Source: an uncultured Rubrobacteraceae bacterium
Lineage (GTDB): Bacteria > Actinomycetota > Rubrobacteria > Rubrobacterales > Rubrobacteraceae
Direction: 5' to 3'
Length of the DNA stretch: 11,850 nt
Assembly (NCBI GenBank): GCA_902805985.1
Contig: CADCUW010000495.1
Coordinates: 1-11,850, forward strand
Numbering within the stretch: the stretch's first letter is position 1; each line of letters opens with the position of its first letter. The position numbers and the translations under genes are program-made. The notes beneath the pieces were generated by a model, which saw nothing but the letters and a program-made list of their open reading frames with translations, had not been told where the DNA came from and did no database searches. Positions 1 to 5,297 of the stretch are shown piece by piece.

Positions 1-108
1 CCACAGGTAGGCCATCCGACCGATGTCGCGGACGTACTGATCGGTCATCCTCGTTCCAGGCACGGGACCAGGCACAGCCGGTTTTCCGGTGTCGGTCTTC
101 TCGTTCAA
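1..108 (-). CDS. DUF1254 domain-containing protein, N-terminal fragment
   Basis: Only the first 36 codons are in the window; the gene continues past the left edge. The visible protein ends in MTDQYVRDIGRMAYLW, which matches the start of the DUF1254 domain as I remember it (a YVR..GR.AY.WG-type helix). That family is often paired with DUF1214; its function is poorly known. I chose the TTG at 108-106 as start because an AGGAG lies 7 nt upstream at 120-116 on the minus strand. The in-frame ATG at the MTDQ position is a weaker alternative with no comparable ribosome site. The gene is divergent from the plus-strand gene at 343. The family call rests on one short motif and could not be checked against the rest of the protein. 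Confidence 0.6.
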   Translation of the reverse strand, partial: MNEKTDTGKPAVPGPVPGTRMTDQYVRDIGRMAYLW

Positions 109-115
109 GACGCCT

Positions 116-120
116 CTCCT
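116..120 (-). promoter_or_regulatory. Ribosome binding site deciding a TTG start
   Basis: AGGAG on the minus strand, 7 nt upstream of the TTG at 108-106. This spacing is why TTG rather than the downstream ATG is taken as the start of the DUF1254 gene. Confidence 0.5.
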
Positions 121-139
121 CTCAGCTGCCACAAGGGAC

Positions 140-155
140 TACGCGTGTACGCGTG
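140..155. repeat. Tandem 8-mer TACGCGTG x2 in divergent intergenic region
   Basis: TACGCGTG occurs twice head to tail, and another TACGC follows at 161-165. It lies between the divergent starts at 108 (minus) and 343 (plus), 32-47 nt upstream of the DUF1254 start. It could be an operator, but this is inferred from position only. Confidence 0.3.
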
Positions 156-342
156 GGCAGTACGCTCAAAGGAACCCACATGACCCATTGTAGTATTGCC
201 CCGTCCTTCCATCGGCCCGAACGTTGCACCCTTCGGGCCATCTTTGGCCGGGCACCGCCCCATCTGTGCGTACCATCACCATTTCGGCATCGGGCGGGGG
301 CTAGCTTGGTCCGGCACGTGCGGGCGAGGGAGAGGACGGGGC

Positions 343-658
343 TTGCTGATCGAAGCTAACAGGCCGCAGACGGTGGGGACGGCGCGGACCGCGTGGTGGA
401 TCGTCTCGCGGGGCCGGGAGGCGCTGCTGGCGGTCTTCGGCCACGAGGAGGAGGCCGGGATGTTCCTGTGGTCTTTGGGGCCCGGCAAGGCCGCGGACGG
501 GTGGCGGGTCGCGGAGACGCGGTGCGGGGAGCTCGCCTCGGTGCTGTGCGGGCCGTGCTGGGGCACGGGGGGCGTGGCCCTGGACCCCCTGCCCGATATT
601 CGAGGACGGGACGGCGGCCCTGGTGCGGGTGGGACGGGAGCGGTTCCTGGCTCGATGA
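343..658 (+). pseudogene. Hypothetical protein with an apparent frameshift near 595
   Basis: The frame from the TTG at 343 reads as good high-GC coding sequence (TAWWIVSRGREALLAVFGHE, then DGWRVAETRCGELASVL) as far as ALDPLPD at about 597. After that it degenerates into Gly/Arg-rich noise. At the same point the next frame, from 596, reads IFEDGTAALVRVGRERFLAR and stops with TGA at 656-658. Joining the two gives about 104 residues, so one extra base or two missing bases at 595-600 breaks the gene. It may be a true pseudogene or a sequencing error. TTG 343 has AGAGGA 6 nt upstream (331-336); GTG 373 is an alternative. The ATG at 196 would add an unlikely Gly/Pro/Arg-rich leader. I do not recognise the family, and no membrane segment or signal peptide is evident. 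Confidence 0.55.
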
Positions 659-671
659 TGATGGTGGGAGC

Positions 672-744
672 GCGGGCACGGAGCGTACTCCTTTTGTTCG
701 GAGTGCGTGAGGAACTCCCCGGATGATGGAGCATCCGTGCCCGC
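672..744. other. Structured non-coding element (nested inverted repeats)
   Basis: A perfect 11-bp inverted repeat (GCGGGCACGGA at 672-682, TCCGTGCCCGC at 734-744) encloses a second hairpin that abuts its left arm: GCGTACTCC at 683-691 and GGAGTGCGT at 700-708, a 9-bp stem with two G-T pairs and an 8-nt loop. A small CTCC/GGAG stem (715-718, 728-731) fills the rest. The plan is a three-way junction. It starts 13 nt after the stop of the broken gene at 658, so it could be a 3' structure of that gene, a terminator between convergent genes, or a small RNA. There is no U-run. The rest of 659-859 shows nothing else I can support. Confidence 0.4.
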
Positions 745-859
745 TTTACACTCAGAAACGCTCCCTATTGACGGAAGCCTTAGCGGGTGTTTTCGTTCGA
801 GTGGTACTCAGACCCCTGGGTCGCAGATATTGTGGCGAGGTTGCATACCAGGAGGTTCG

Positions 860-1711
860 CTACGCCCAGGCCGCGCGGTGGTCGGCGGTAAACTGGCGCA
901 AGGTTGCGGGCGGCCTTTCGAGGACGCGGGCGATGTCGTCTGTCACGGTGTCCGCGAAGCCAAGCCGCGCCACGGTGTAGATCCCGACCATAACCGCCGC
1001 GAAGCCCCAAGTTAGGCCCCCGGCTCGCGCCGCACTCACGAACTCTGGGACACTGGGCCTCGCGTAGATGATCCGCCTGTCCAAGACCTCCGAAAGGACG
1101 TTCGCCACCTCGAAGTAGTCGAGGGCCTCGCCGCCGGTGAGCGGGTATGCCCGGTTCTCGTGGCCGGATTCGGTCAGGGCCTTGGCGGCTACGGCCGCCA
1201 CGTCGCGGGCGTCAACAAAGCTCGTCCTGCCCCTGCCGGCGGGGACGACGATCTCGCTTCGCTCGCGGATCTCCGCCCGGTGAACCGTGGAGAGGTTCTG
1301 CATGAAGAAGCTTGCCCGAAGGAAGGTATAGGAGAGGCCGGAGACTTCGAGGTGTCGCTCTATCCTGCGGTGCGGCACGACGGGGTTCTTCTCGGCGCCG
1401 AGCAGCGACAGGAACACGACCCGCCTCGTCCCCGCCTCCCTGGCGGCGTCCACGAAAGGAACTATGTACCTCCTCGTGTCGGAGATCGCCGGCGGGCGCA
1501 CGAGGAAGAGTCCGTCCACGTCCCTGAGGGCGGCTGTGTAGGTCTCGGGGCGTTCGAAGTCGAGCATGGCGTGGTCTATGCCCGGGAGCGTCTCGCGGAG
1601 CCGGTTATCATCCCGCGCCGCCGCCCGGACCGGGTGGCCGCCCTCGGCAAGGAGGCGTACGACCTCAGAGCCAACATTCCCGCTCGCGCCTGTGACGAGT
1701 ATTCTGCCCAC
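860..1711 (-). CDS. NmrA-like NAD(P)-binding oxidoreductase (atypical SDR)
   Basis: A 283-residue protein, usual length for the NmrA/QorB/YtfG-like atypical SDR group. It starts MGRILVTGASGNVG, a Rossmann motif with GxxGxxG at residues 8-14. The second strand ends in AAR at 31-33; a basic residue there fits NADP(H) preference (inference). LDFERPETYTAALRDVDGLF at 50-69 is the usual segment before the third nucleotide-binding strand. LSYTFLRASFFMQNL at 126-140 is the family's Y-T-x-L-R-x-x-FFM-x-N motif. The classical SDR YxxxK pair is not evident, which fits atypical members that act as redox sensors or quinone/azo-type reductases; the substrate cannot be told. Start: GTG at 1711, with GGAG just upstream. 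A longer frame extends to 1948 but adds an Arg/Ser-rich leader before the Rossmann strand and is rejected. No operon partner is visible. Confidence 0.85.
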   Translation of the reverse strand: MGRILVTGASGNVGSEVVRLLAEGGHPVRAAARDDNRLRETLPGIDHAMLDFERPETYTAALRDVDGLFLVRPPAISDTRRYIVPFVDAAREAGTRRVVFLSLLGAEKNPVVPHRRIERHLEVSGLSYTFLRASFFMQNLSTVHRAEIRERSEIVVPAGRGRTSFVDARDVAAVAAKALTESGHENRAYPLTGGEALDYFEVANVLSEVLDRRIIYARPSVPEFVSAARAGGLTWGFAAVMVGIYTVARLGFADTVTDDIARVLERPPATLRQFTADHRAAWA

Positions 1712-2267
1712 GACTCTCCGAACCCCTTCTCTTGTAGCGGCCGTTTTCGACTGTGTGGGTCGCTGAGAACACGGCCAACGGGACGTCGAAGCATCCGCAC
1801 GTCCCGGCCTTGGGCCGGACTCGCCGTCCTCCTCTAGTTCCCGGCGTCGAGTTTTTCGACACCCTGGTGCTCGCGCGGTAGACGAGAAGGAGGAACTAAA
1901 GAGAGGCCCTCCCGCTGCCATGTGGGCTTCCCCTGCTAGCGCGGACACGTTGACCTTACGCAGACTCTAGCTTCTCCTAGTCTATCCTACTCAAAGTCGG
2001 CGGGGCTCCTGTAGCGCCAGGGCAGTCTGGCGTTCGGGTGGAGCGGGTTGGGGGTAGAGCCGACATACGCGAAAATAGTGCCACAAACCTTACCCGGAGG
2101 AGCGTGATTCCCCAAAAGGTGAAGCTGAACCGTATCAACTCTCGTTCTGACCTACCCTGCCGGGGCCCGGGGCAATGCTAACTTCCAAGAAGTCAGCGGC
2201 CCCAGTCCGGAACCGTACCGGAACAGACCGGCCTCCGTACCGCCCCAACTTCGCATAACCCCCTCAG
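1712..2267. other. About 550 bp with no supportable gene
   Basis: No frame shows convincing codon usage. It holds minor hairpins: CGCCAG/CTGGCG at 2015-2032 and GCTAACTTC/GAAGTCAGC at 2177-2197 (8 of 9 pairs, 3-nt loop). It also holds a G/C-rich near-palindrome around 2158-2174 and short CCGGAAC and CCGTACCG repeats at 2210-2245. The last 25 bases (2243-2267) are the left half of the intergenic repeat that the IS interrupts. The promoter of the oxidoreductase should lie in the part nearest 1712, but I could not pick out convincing -35/-10 boxes. Confidence 0.5.
2243..2267. repeat. Left half of intergenic repeat, split by the IS
   Basis: These 25 bases match the left half of the intact copy at 4925-4949 at 20 of 25 positions without gaps, sharing AACTTC, AACCCCCTC and other blocks. 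The unit is cut at 2267 by the insertion sequence and resumes at 3224. Confidence 0.6.
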
Positions 2268-2282
2268 GAAACTGTCTGAAAA
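2268..2282 (+). repeat. IS left terminal inverted repeat
   Basis: GAAACTGTCTGAAAA, a perfect 15-bp complement of the right end. Pairing stops at 2283 (GGGG here against CCCT at the other end). Confidence 0.9.
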
Positions 2283-2299
2283 GGGGTTCTGAGACGCTC

Positions 2300-2318
2300 G
2301 CTCGGTAGGCTACCGAGC
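2300..2318 (+). promoter_or_regulatory. Perfect hairpin abutting the transposase start codon
   Basis: GCTCGGTAG at 2300-2308, one G, then CTACCGAGC at 2310-2318; the ATG follows at once at 2319. In RNA it would fold as an 8-bp stem with a 3-nt GGC loop. No classical Shine-Dalgarno sequence is present. The nearest weak candidate, GGTAGG at 2304-2309, lies inside the stem, so folding would hide it. Likely roles are limiting transposase translation, especially from read-through transcripts, or acting as a transposase or host-factor binding site. Both are inference from position. Confidence 0.55.
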
Positions 2319-3203
2319 ATGAGAAAAGCATACCAGAGCGACCTCTCCGACACCGAATGGAGCTGCCTCGAACCTCACCTACCCATCCCCAAGGCTACCG
2401 GACGCCCCAAACTACACAGCACCCGCGAAATACTAAACGCCATCTTCTACATCGTTCGCGGCGGCTGTGCCTGGCGACTGCTTCCTCACGATTTCCCACC
2501 GTGGAAGACCGTCTTCCATTACTTTCGCGCCTGGCGCTTGGATGGCACCTGGGAGGGGATGCACGCCGCTCTACGCAAGCGAGTGCGGGTGCGCCTGAAG
2601 AGAAATCCTCAGCCTAGCGCCGCCATAGTGGACTCCCAGTCGGTGAAGACCACCGGGGTGGGGGGAGACGAGCGCGGCTACGACGGGGCCAAGAAGGTCA
2701 AAGGAAGAAAGCGACATTTACTGGTGGACACCGAAGGGTTGGTGCTAGAAGCGAGGGTTCACAGCGCGCAGATACAAGACCGCGACGGCATAAAGCTCTT
2801 GCTGAATCTCTCCGCGCGCGATCGTCTGCCCGAGCGTCTCCACCATCTGTGGATGGACGCGGGTTACACCGGCCAAGACAAGGGAGCCGGCTGGGTGGAG
2901 AAGACGCTGGGATGGACGGCCCAGATCGTTAGGCACCCGCCCAAGCCGGCCCCAGAGGAGGTCATGATGAGGTGGGTTAGGGAGTTCAACAAAGAGGGCT
3001 TGGCCATCGACCCGAAGAGATTCATGCCGCAGAAAGGCCCGAGGCCGTTCCTACCGAAGAGGTGGGTGGTGGAGCGGACCTTTTCTTGGCTCTCTCAGAA
3101 CAGGAGGATGAGCAAGGATTACGAGAGGCTGCCGGAGAGCGGGGAAGCCTTCATCTACGCGGCGATGAGCCGCCTTATGGCGAGGCGATTGGCCCACTCG
3201 TGA
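2319..3203 (+). CDS. IS5-family DDE transposase
   Basis: A 294-residue intact transposase catalysing cut-and-paste or copy-type movement of its own IS. The N-terminal DUF4096-type domain is clear: LSDTEWSCLEPHLP at 9-22, REILNAIFYIVRGGCAWRLL at 36-55 and PHDFPPWKTVFHYF at 56-69. The RNase-H-like catalytic core has IVDSQSVKTT (D105), GAKKVKGRKRHLLVDTEG, LWMDAGYTG (D180) and RWVVERTFSWL (E252), giving the DDE triad. NRRMSKDYERLPESGEAFIY follows as in other family members. The stop is 4 nt inside of the right terminal repeat, so the element is compact. Start ATG 2319 is the first in frame and lies right behind a hairpin. No frameshift or missing catalytic residue is seen. Confidence 0.95.
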   Translation: MRKAYQSDLSDTEWSCLEPHLPIPKATGRPKLHSTREILNAIFYIVRGGCAWRLLPHDFPPWKTVFHYFRAWRLDGTWEGMHAALRKRVRVRLKRNPQPSAAIVDSQSVKTTGVGGDERGYDGAKKVKGRKRHLLVDTEGLVLEARVHSAQIQDRDGIKLLLNLSARDRLPERLHHLWMDAGYTGQDKGAGWVEKTLGWTAQIVRHPPKPAPEEVMMRWVREFNKEGLAIDPKRFMPQKGPRPFLPKRWVVERTFSWLSQNRRMSKDYERLPESGEAFIYAAMSRLMARRLAHS

Positions 3204-3206
3204 GGG

Positions 3207-3221
3207 TTTTCAGACAGTTTC
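3207..3221 (-). repeat. IS right terminal inverted repeat
   Basis: TTTTCAGACAGTTTC on the plus strand, the exact complement of the left end at 2268-2282, 4 nt beyond the transposase stop. Confidence 0.9.
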
Positions 3222-3225
3222 AGGA

Positions 3226-3271
3226 CGAAGTTCGGAGAACACCCCTTCTAGGACGTACGGTGAATAAAGGC
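3226..3271. repeat. Intergenic repeat, copy A (right part)
   Basis: 46 bp beginning CGAAGTTCGGAGAAC and ending GGTGAATAAAGGC. It aligns without gaps to the copy at 4952-4997 and with one gap to that at 3704-3748. Shared blocks are CGAAG..CGGAG, CCCTTC, and GGTGAATA or GGTGCATA followed by GGC. It is the continuation of 2243-2267 after the IS, and lies 11 nt beyond the stop of the minus-strand gene at 3282. Confidence 0.65.
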
Positions 3272-3281
3272 GAGAAGGGGG

Positions 3282-3632
3282 CTAGCAGTCGCCCGGGTCC
3301 CTCCTCGTCCGCGAGAGCTCCTCGACCTCGTCCACAATCGAGAGCAGGTCGGAGAGCTCCACCTCCTCGAGCTCCCACGTCCTCCCCGCCAGGCACACCC
3401 TGGCGGGCGGCTCCTCGTAGGGGCGGAACTCCACCCAGGCGGGCCTCCCCGTGGGCACGCCGGCGTCGTCGGGCCGGTCCGCGAAGACGAGATCGGGGTC
3501 CAGACGCGTGACTCTCGCCCCGAGCGTGGACGGCTCGAGGACCACCATCTCTATGTGCGGCCTCAGGGCCTGGATGGTCTGGCCTATGACCTGCCGGTAG
3601 GAGCGCGGCTGTACTGCTATTAGCACAACCAT
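3282..3632 (-). CDS. Hypothetical protein with degenerate receiver-like N-terminus
   Basis: A soluble acidic protein of 116 residues, with no signal or membrane segment. The first half has the rhythm of a response-regulator receiver: strand VVLIAV (2-7), helix QVIGQTIQAL (14-23), strand MVVLEP (29-34), then DPDLVFAD (45-52), where D52 falls where the phospho-accepting Asp usually sits. The early acidic pair is replaced by QPRS, and the chain leaves the fold after about residue 60. The rest (GRPAWVEFRPYEEPPARVCL, then LEEVELSDLLSIVDEVEEL) does not match a family I know. ATG 3632 is the best start; AGAAGG lies upstream but rather far away, and GTG two codons later is possible. Repeat copies lie on both sides. 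Function is unknown; the receiver similarity is an inference from pattern. Confidence 0.65.
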   Translation of the reverse strand: MVVLIAVQPRSYRQVIGQTIQALRPHIEMVVLEPSTLGARVTRLDPDLVFADRPDDAGVPTGRPAWVEFRPYEEPPARVCLAGRTWELEEVELSDLLSIVDEVEELSRTRRDPGDC

Positions 3633-3703
3633 CCGACCGATTCACCTTCTCAGCAAAAGCCTCATGGCGGCGAGGGAGCGCAGTACGGCCGGACGCGGCC
3701 ACG

Positions 3704-3748
3704 CGAAGCCCGGAGAACGCCCCTTCCACACACTCTGGTGAATAAGGC
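3704..3748. repeat. Intergenic repeat, copy B (right part only)
   Basis: 45 bp from CGAAGCCCGGAGAAC to GGTGAATAAGGC, same orientation as copies A and C. The 25 bases to its left do not match the left half seen in the other copies, so this one is partial or diverged. It lies between the start of the gene at 3632 and the end of the CsbD-like gene at 3809. Confidence 0.65.
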
Positions 3749-3808
3749 CAAGAGAGAGGGCCGAGGCTGCTACGCTCCGGCCCACGGTACGAGGTTGTCG
3801 GCTCGCGA

Positions 3809-3991
3809 TTAGCTCAAGAGGTCCTTCGCGGCGCCCTTCTTCTTTTTGAGGGTGCCCTTGTCCTGGTCGGCGCGCCCCTCCGCCTTTCGGTCCTCGTTGC
3901 TGGTCAAGGAGCCGGCGGCCTCCTCGGCCCGGCCCTTGGCTTTGTCCATGGCCCCCTCGTTCTTGTCTTTGCTGCTGTCCCTACCGGGCAT
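3809..3991 (-). CDS. CsbD-like small stress protein
   Basis: A hydrophilic protein of 60 residues, almost entirely charged and small residues, typical in length and composition for the CsbD family (general-stress proteins, exact function unknown). Recognisable elements are MDKAKGRAEEAAGSLT (15-30) and KAEGRADQDKGTLKKKKG (36-53), the family's paired KxKGxxxEAxG and KAEGxxDQxKG helices. ATG 3991 is taken as start, with GGGTGAG just upstream; the internal ATG at residue 15 is a less likely alternative. By family knowledge it would be induced by stress or in stationary phase, but I found no convincing alternative-sigma promoter upstream. No obvious terminator follows it. Confidence 0.85.
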   Translation of the reverse strand: MPGRDSSKDKNEGAMDKAKGRAEEAAGSLTSNEDRKAEGRADQDKGTLKKKKGAAKDLLS

Positions 3992-4287
3992 CGCTCACCC
4001 GTTCCCGGGCCATCTTGCGGCGCACCGATACGGTTTTCGAAGGTCTGCCCGGAATCGTGAGATGTCCCCGACTACGCCCCGCCGAACCCGTCCCCGAAGA
4101 GACCGCGCGAGTCGCCCACACCCGTCCCACCCCGAGTTCGTCCCGACCCTATCGTCGGATGGCCGCGGTCCTCGGGAACGCGAGGCCGGTCGCCGGTCGT
4201 TCGTCGTCCCGGCACCGTGTCGGCGGGCGCCCGAAGCGCGGCCGCTCGGGGCCTGCAACAAATCCCGTGCGACCGGGCCCGGCGCGG
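3992..4287. other. About 300 bp with no supportable gene
   Basis: Open frames here are by-products of extreme G+C; none gives a plausible protein. The stretch should contain the upstream region of the CsbD-like gene and the 3' end of the transcript from 4288-4563. I see no clear promoter, terminator or repeat. Confidence 0.4.
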
Positions 4288-4563
4288 CTAGGGCGCGCGG
4301 TCGTCGTCCCGCCGGGCGTCGTCTTCGGAGCCGTTCTCGCCGCCCCCGGGTCCCCGTCTGGTGCGTCGCGCCAGGATGTCGGTGGCGTTGAGCACCGTCG
4401 CGGCGGCGAAGCCGCAGAAGATCGCGATAACGGTCGGCAGGAGGATCCCGTTCAATAGGTACCGCGCGGCGAGGAAGGCCAGAAGGGAGACGACGACGAA
4501 GGCGGCCAGCGCCGAGACCACCGCCAAAATGCCCCTGCCGATCTTCCACCTCCCGTCGGCCAC
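4288..4563 (-). CDS. Small two-helix membrane protein, unknown function
   Basis: 91 residues. After a short N-terminus (ADGRWKIGR) there are two hydrophobic segments, about residues 11-33 (ILAVVSALAAFVVVSLLAFL) and 37-60 (LLNGILLPTVIAIFCGFAAA). A cytoplasmic-looking charged tail follows (ILARRTRRGPGG, then an Asp/Arg-rich end). The positive residues after the second helix suggest both ends face the cytoplasm. Start is GTG at 4563, with GGTGGAG upstream at a slightly long spacing. It is on the same strand as the CsbD-like gene but separated by about 300 bp. I do not recognise a named family. The repetitive Asp/Arg tail is low-complexity and may be unstructured. Confidence 0.6.
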   Translation of the reverse strand: MADGRWKIGRGILAVVSALAAFVVVSLLAFLAARYLLNGILLPTVIAIFCGFAAATVLNATDILARRTRRGPGGGENGSEDDARRDDDRAP

Positions 4564-4769
4564 GTCTCAACCGGCTCCACCAAGATGCCGGCGCTCGTTC
4601 AGGGTAGCATGCATGGGCCGCCCGCGGCGGGGGAACATATAGATCGAGGTTACTTGTCGGAAGAAAGGTCGGCGCCCGGTGCCGGACGTGAAGGGTAACC
4701 CGTGAAGCGGATATTGAAGCGGCTCGTGGGCCGGGTCCGCGGCGGCCGGCGGTCGGAGGACGGGTCGGG

Positions 4770-4916
4770 GAGGGCACCAGGATCGACGGGAAGCCCTACG
4801 AGAACGCCTACGCGTGGATCATGCGGTTCCGCGATGGTCTGGTCGTGGAGGCGACCGCCTTCTACGACAGCATCGCCTTCAACGAACTCTGGGACGAGGT
4901 CGCCCCGGCGGGCTAG
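4770..4916 (+). pseudogene. SnoaL/NTF2-like protein, C-terminal remnant
   Basis: About 48 residues read EGTRIDGKPYENAYAW, then MRFRDGLVVEATAFYDSIAF and a short tail ending APAG and TAG. This is the last strands of a SnoaL-like (NTF2 fold) domain, where GKPYENxYAWxFRFRDGxxVE is a familiar pattern. A complete protein would be about 120-140 residues. The frame stays open back to 4692 but has no usual start codon, and the upstream residues (Arg/Gly/Pro-rich) do not resemble the first half of the domain. A GTG start at 4702 is in a different frame. The gene is therefore a 5'-truncated or frameshifted remnant. Parent function (isomerase, hydrolase or other small-molecule enzyme) cannot be told. Confidence 0.6.
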
Positions 4917-4924
4917 CAGGACGG

Positions 4925-4997
4925 CCCGAACTTCCTAGAACCCCCTCGGCGCGAAGTTCGGAGGATAACCCTTCCACGCACTCGGGTGCATAGAGGC
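4925..4997. repeat. Intergenic repeat, copy C (full 73-bp unit)
   Basis: The only uninterrupted full copy. The left half (4925-4949) matches 2243-2267 and the right part (4952-4997) matches copies A and B. A perfect 9-bp inverted repeat lies inside it: CCGAACTTC at 4926-4934 and GAAGTTCGG at 4953-4961, with 18 nt between. It sits 8 nt after the SnoaL remnant's stop and 5 nt before the 3' end of the minus-strand fragment at 5003. Confidence 0.65.
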
Positions 4998-5002
4998 CGG
5001 CC

Positions 5003-5131
5003 CTAGGGGTACAGGTATTCTCTCGGCAGCCGCCCCAGCGCCACCCGCACCTCCTCGTCGTGGGGGTTGAAGCCCAGGAACCGCCTACCGTCCAACCCCA
5101 GGTTGGCGTCCCACTCTTGCGGGTCGCACAT
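5003..5131 (-). pseudogene. Unidentified 3' gene fragment ending REYLYP
   Basis: From the ATG at 5131 a 42-residue frame reads MCDPQEWDANLGLDGRRFLG, then FNPHDEEVRVALGRLPREYL and YP, stop TAG. Composition and third-position G/C are those of a real coding sequence. No ribosome site precedes the ATG, and the frame stays open in a natural-looking way for a few codons upstream (PAPLDRM) before a stop at 5158. It looks like the C-terminus of a longer protein cut near 5140-5150, where a plus-strand fragment begins. A complete short protein is the alternative. I do not recognise the family. Confidence 0.45.
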
Positions 5132-5138
5132 ACGGTCC

Positions 5139-5198
5139 AGGGGCGCCGGGTATCGCTACAAGCGCGAGGAGCTCGACCAGTGGCTCTTGCTCGGCTGA
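5139..5198 (+). pseudogene. Excisionase/helix-turn-helix (MerR-like) C-terminal fragment
   Basis: 19 codons read GAGYRYKREELDQWLLLG before TGA. The motif YRYKREELDQWL is the typical end of the winged-helix excisionase-type DNA-binding domain (usually GGxWRFRREELDRWL). The preceding two-thirds of the domain is absent: upstream of about 5139 the frame has no family residues. The fragment overlaps, on the opposite strand, the cut 5' side of the gene piece at 5003-5131. Such proteins accompany integrases or act as small regulators. It is short, so the call depends on this single motif. Confidence 0.45.
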
Positions 5199-5297
5199 CC
5201 GTTTGACACCACACGTGGTCCAACGTCGGCCCACCGAAGGCCTCCGAAACACGGCGGTCTTGCCGTCCGGGTTCAGATCCGCCATTGCTTTGCCGTT

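Larger units (their letters stand above)
2268..3221 (+). mobile_element. Complete IS5-family insertion sequence, 954 bp
   Basis: Bounded by perfect 15-bp terminal inverted repeats (GAAACTGTCTGAAAA at 2268-2282 and its complement at 3207-3221). It carries one intact transposase gene. Flanking AG at 2266-2267 and 3222-3223 is a 2-bp target duplication. This is supported independently: removing the element and one AG restores an intergenic repeat of exactly the length of the uninterrupted copy. Length, single ORF and short duplication fit the IS427/IS1031 side of the IS5 family, but I cannot assign the subgroup. Intact ends and reading frame suggest a fairly recent insertion that may still be mobile. 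Confidence 0.9.

Noticed and set aside
196-342. N-terminal extension of the 343-658 gene to the ATG at 196
   Set aside because: The extra residues are Gly/Pro/Arg-rich and lack protein-like pattern; TTG 343 has a well-placed AGAGGA.
672-744. Integron attC-type recombination site
   Set aside because: The size is in range, but the terminal RYYYAAC/GTTRRRY core sequences are absent.
1712-1948. N-terminal extension of the NmrA-like oxidoreductase
   Set aside because: The Rossmann strand normally begins within a few residues of the start; the extension is low-complexity Arg/Ser/Gly.
2096-2178. Short plus-strand ORF from GTG 2104 behind GGAGGA
   Set aside because: Only 2 nt separate the ribosome-site-like sequence from the GTG, and the 20-odd residue product has no coding character.
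3220-3729. Minus-strand 169-codon frame across the receiver-like gene
   Set aside because: It is the shifted frame of the 3282-3632 gene; its Arg/Gly-rich composition is typical of an off-frame reading.
3995-4777. Minus-strand 260-codon frame
   Set aside because: Arg/Pro-rich composition with no motif; it overlaps the better-supported 91-residue membrane protein in another frame.
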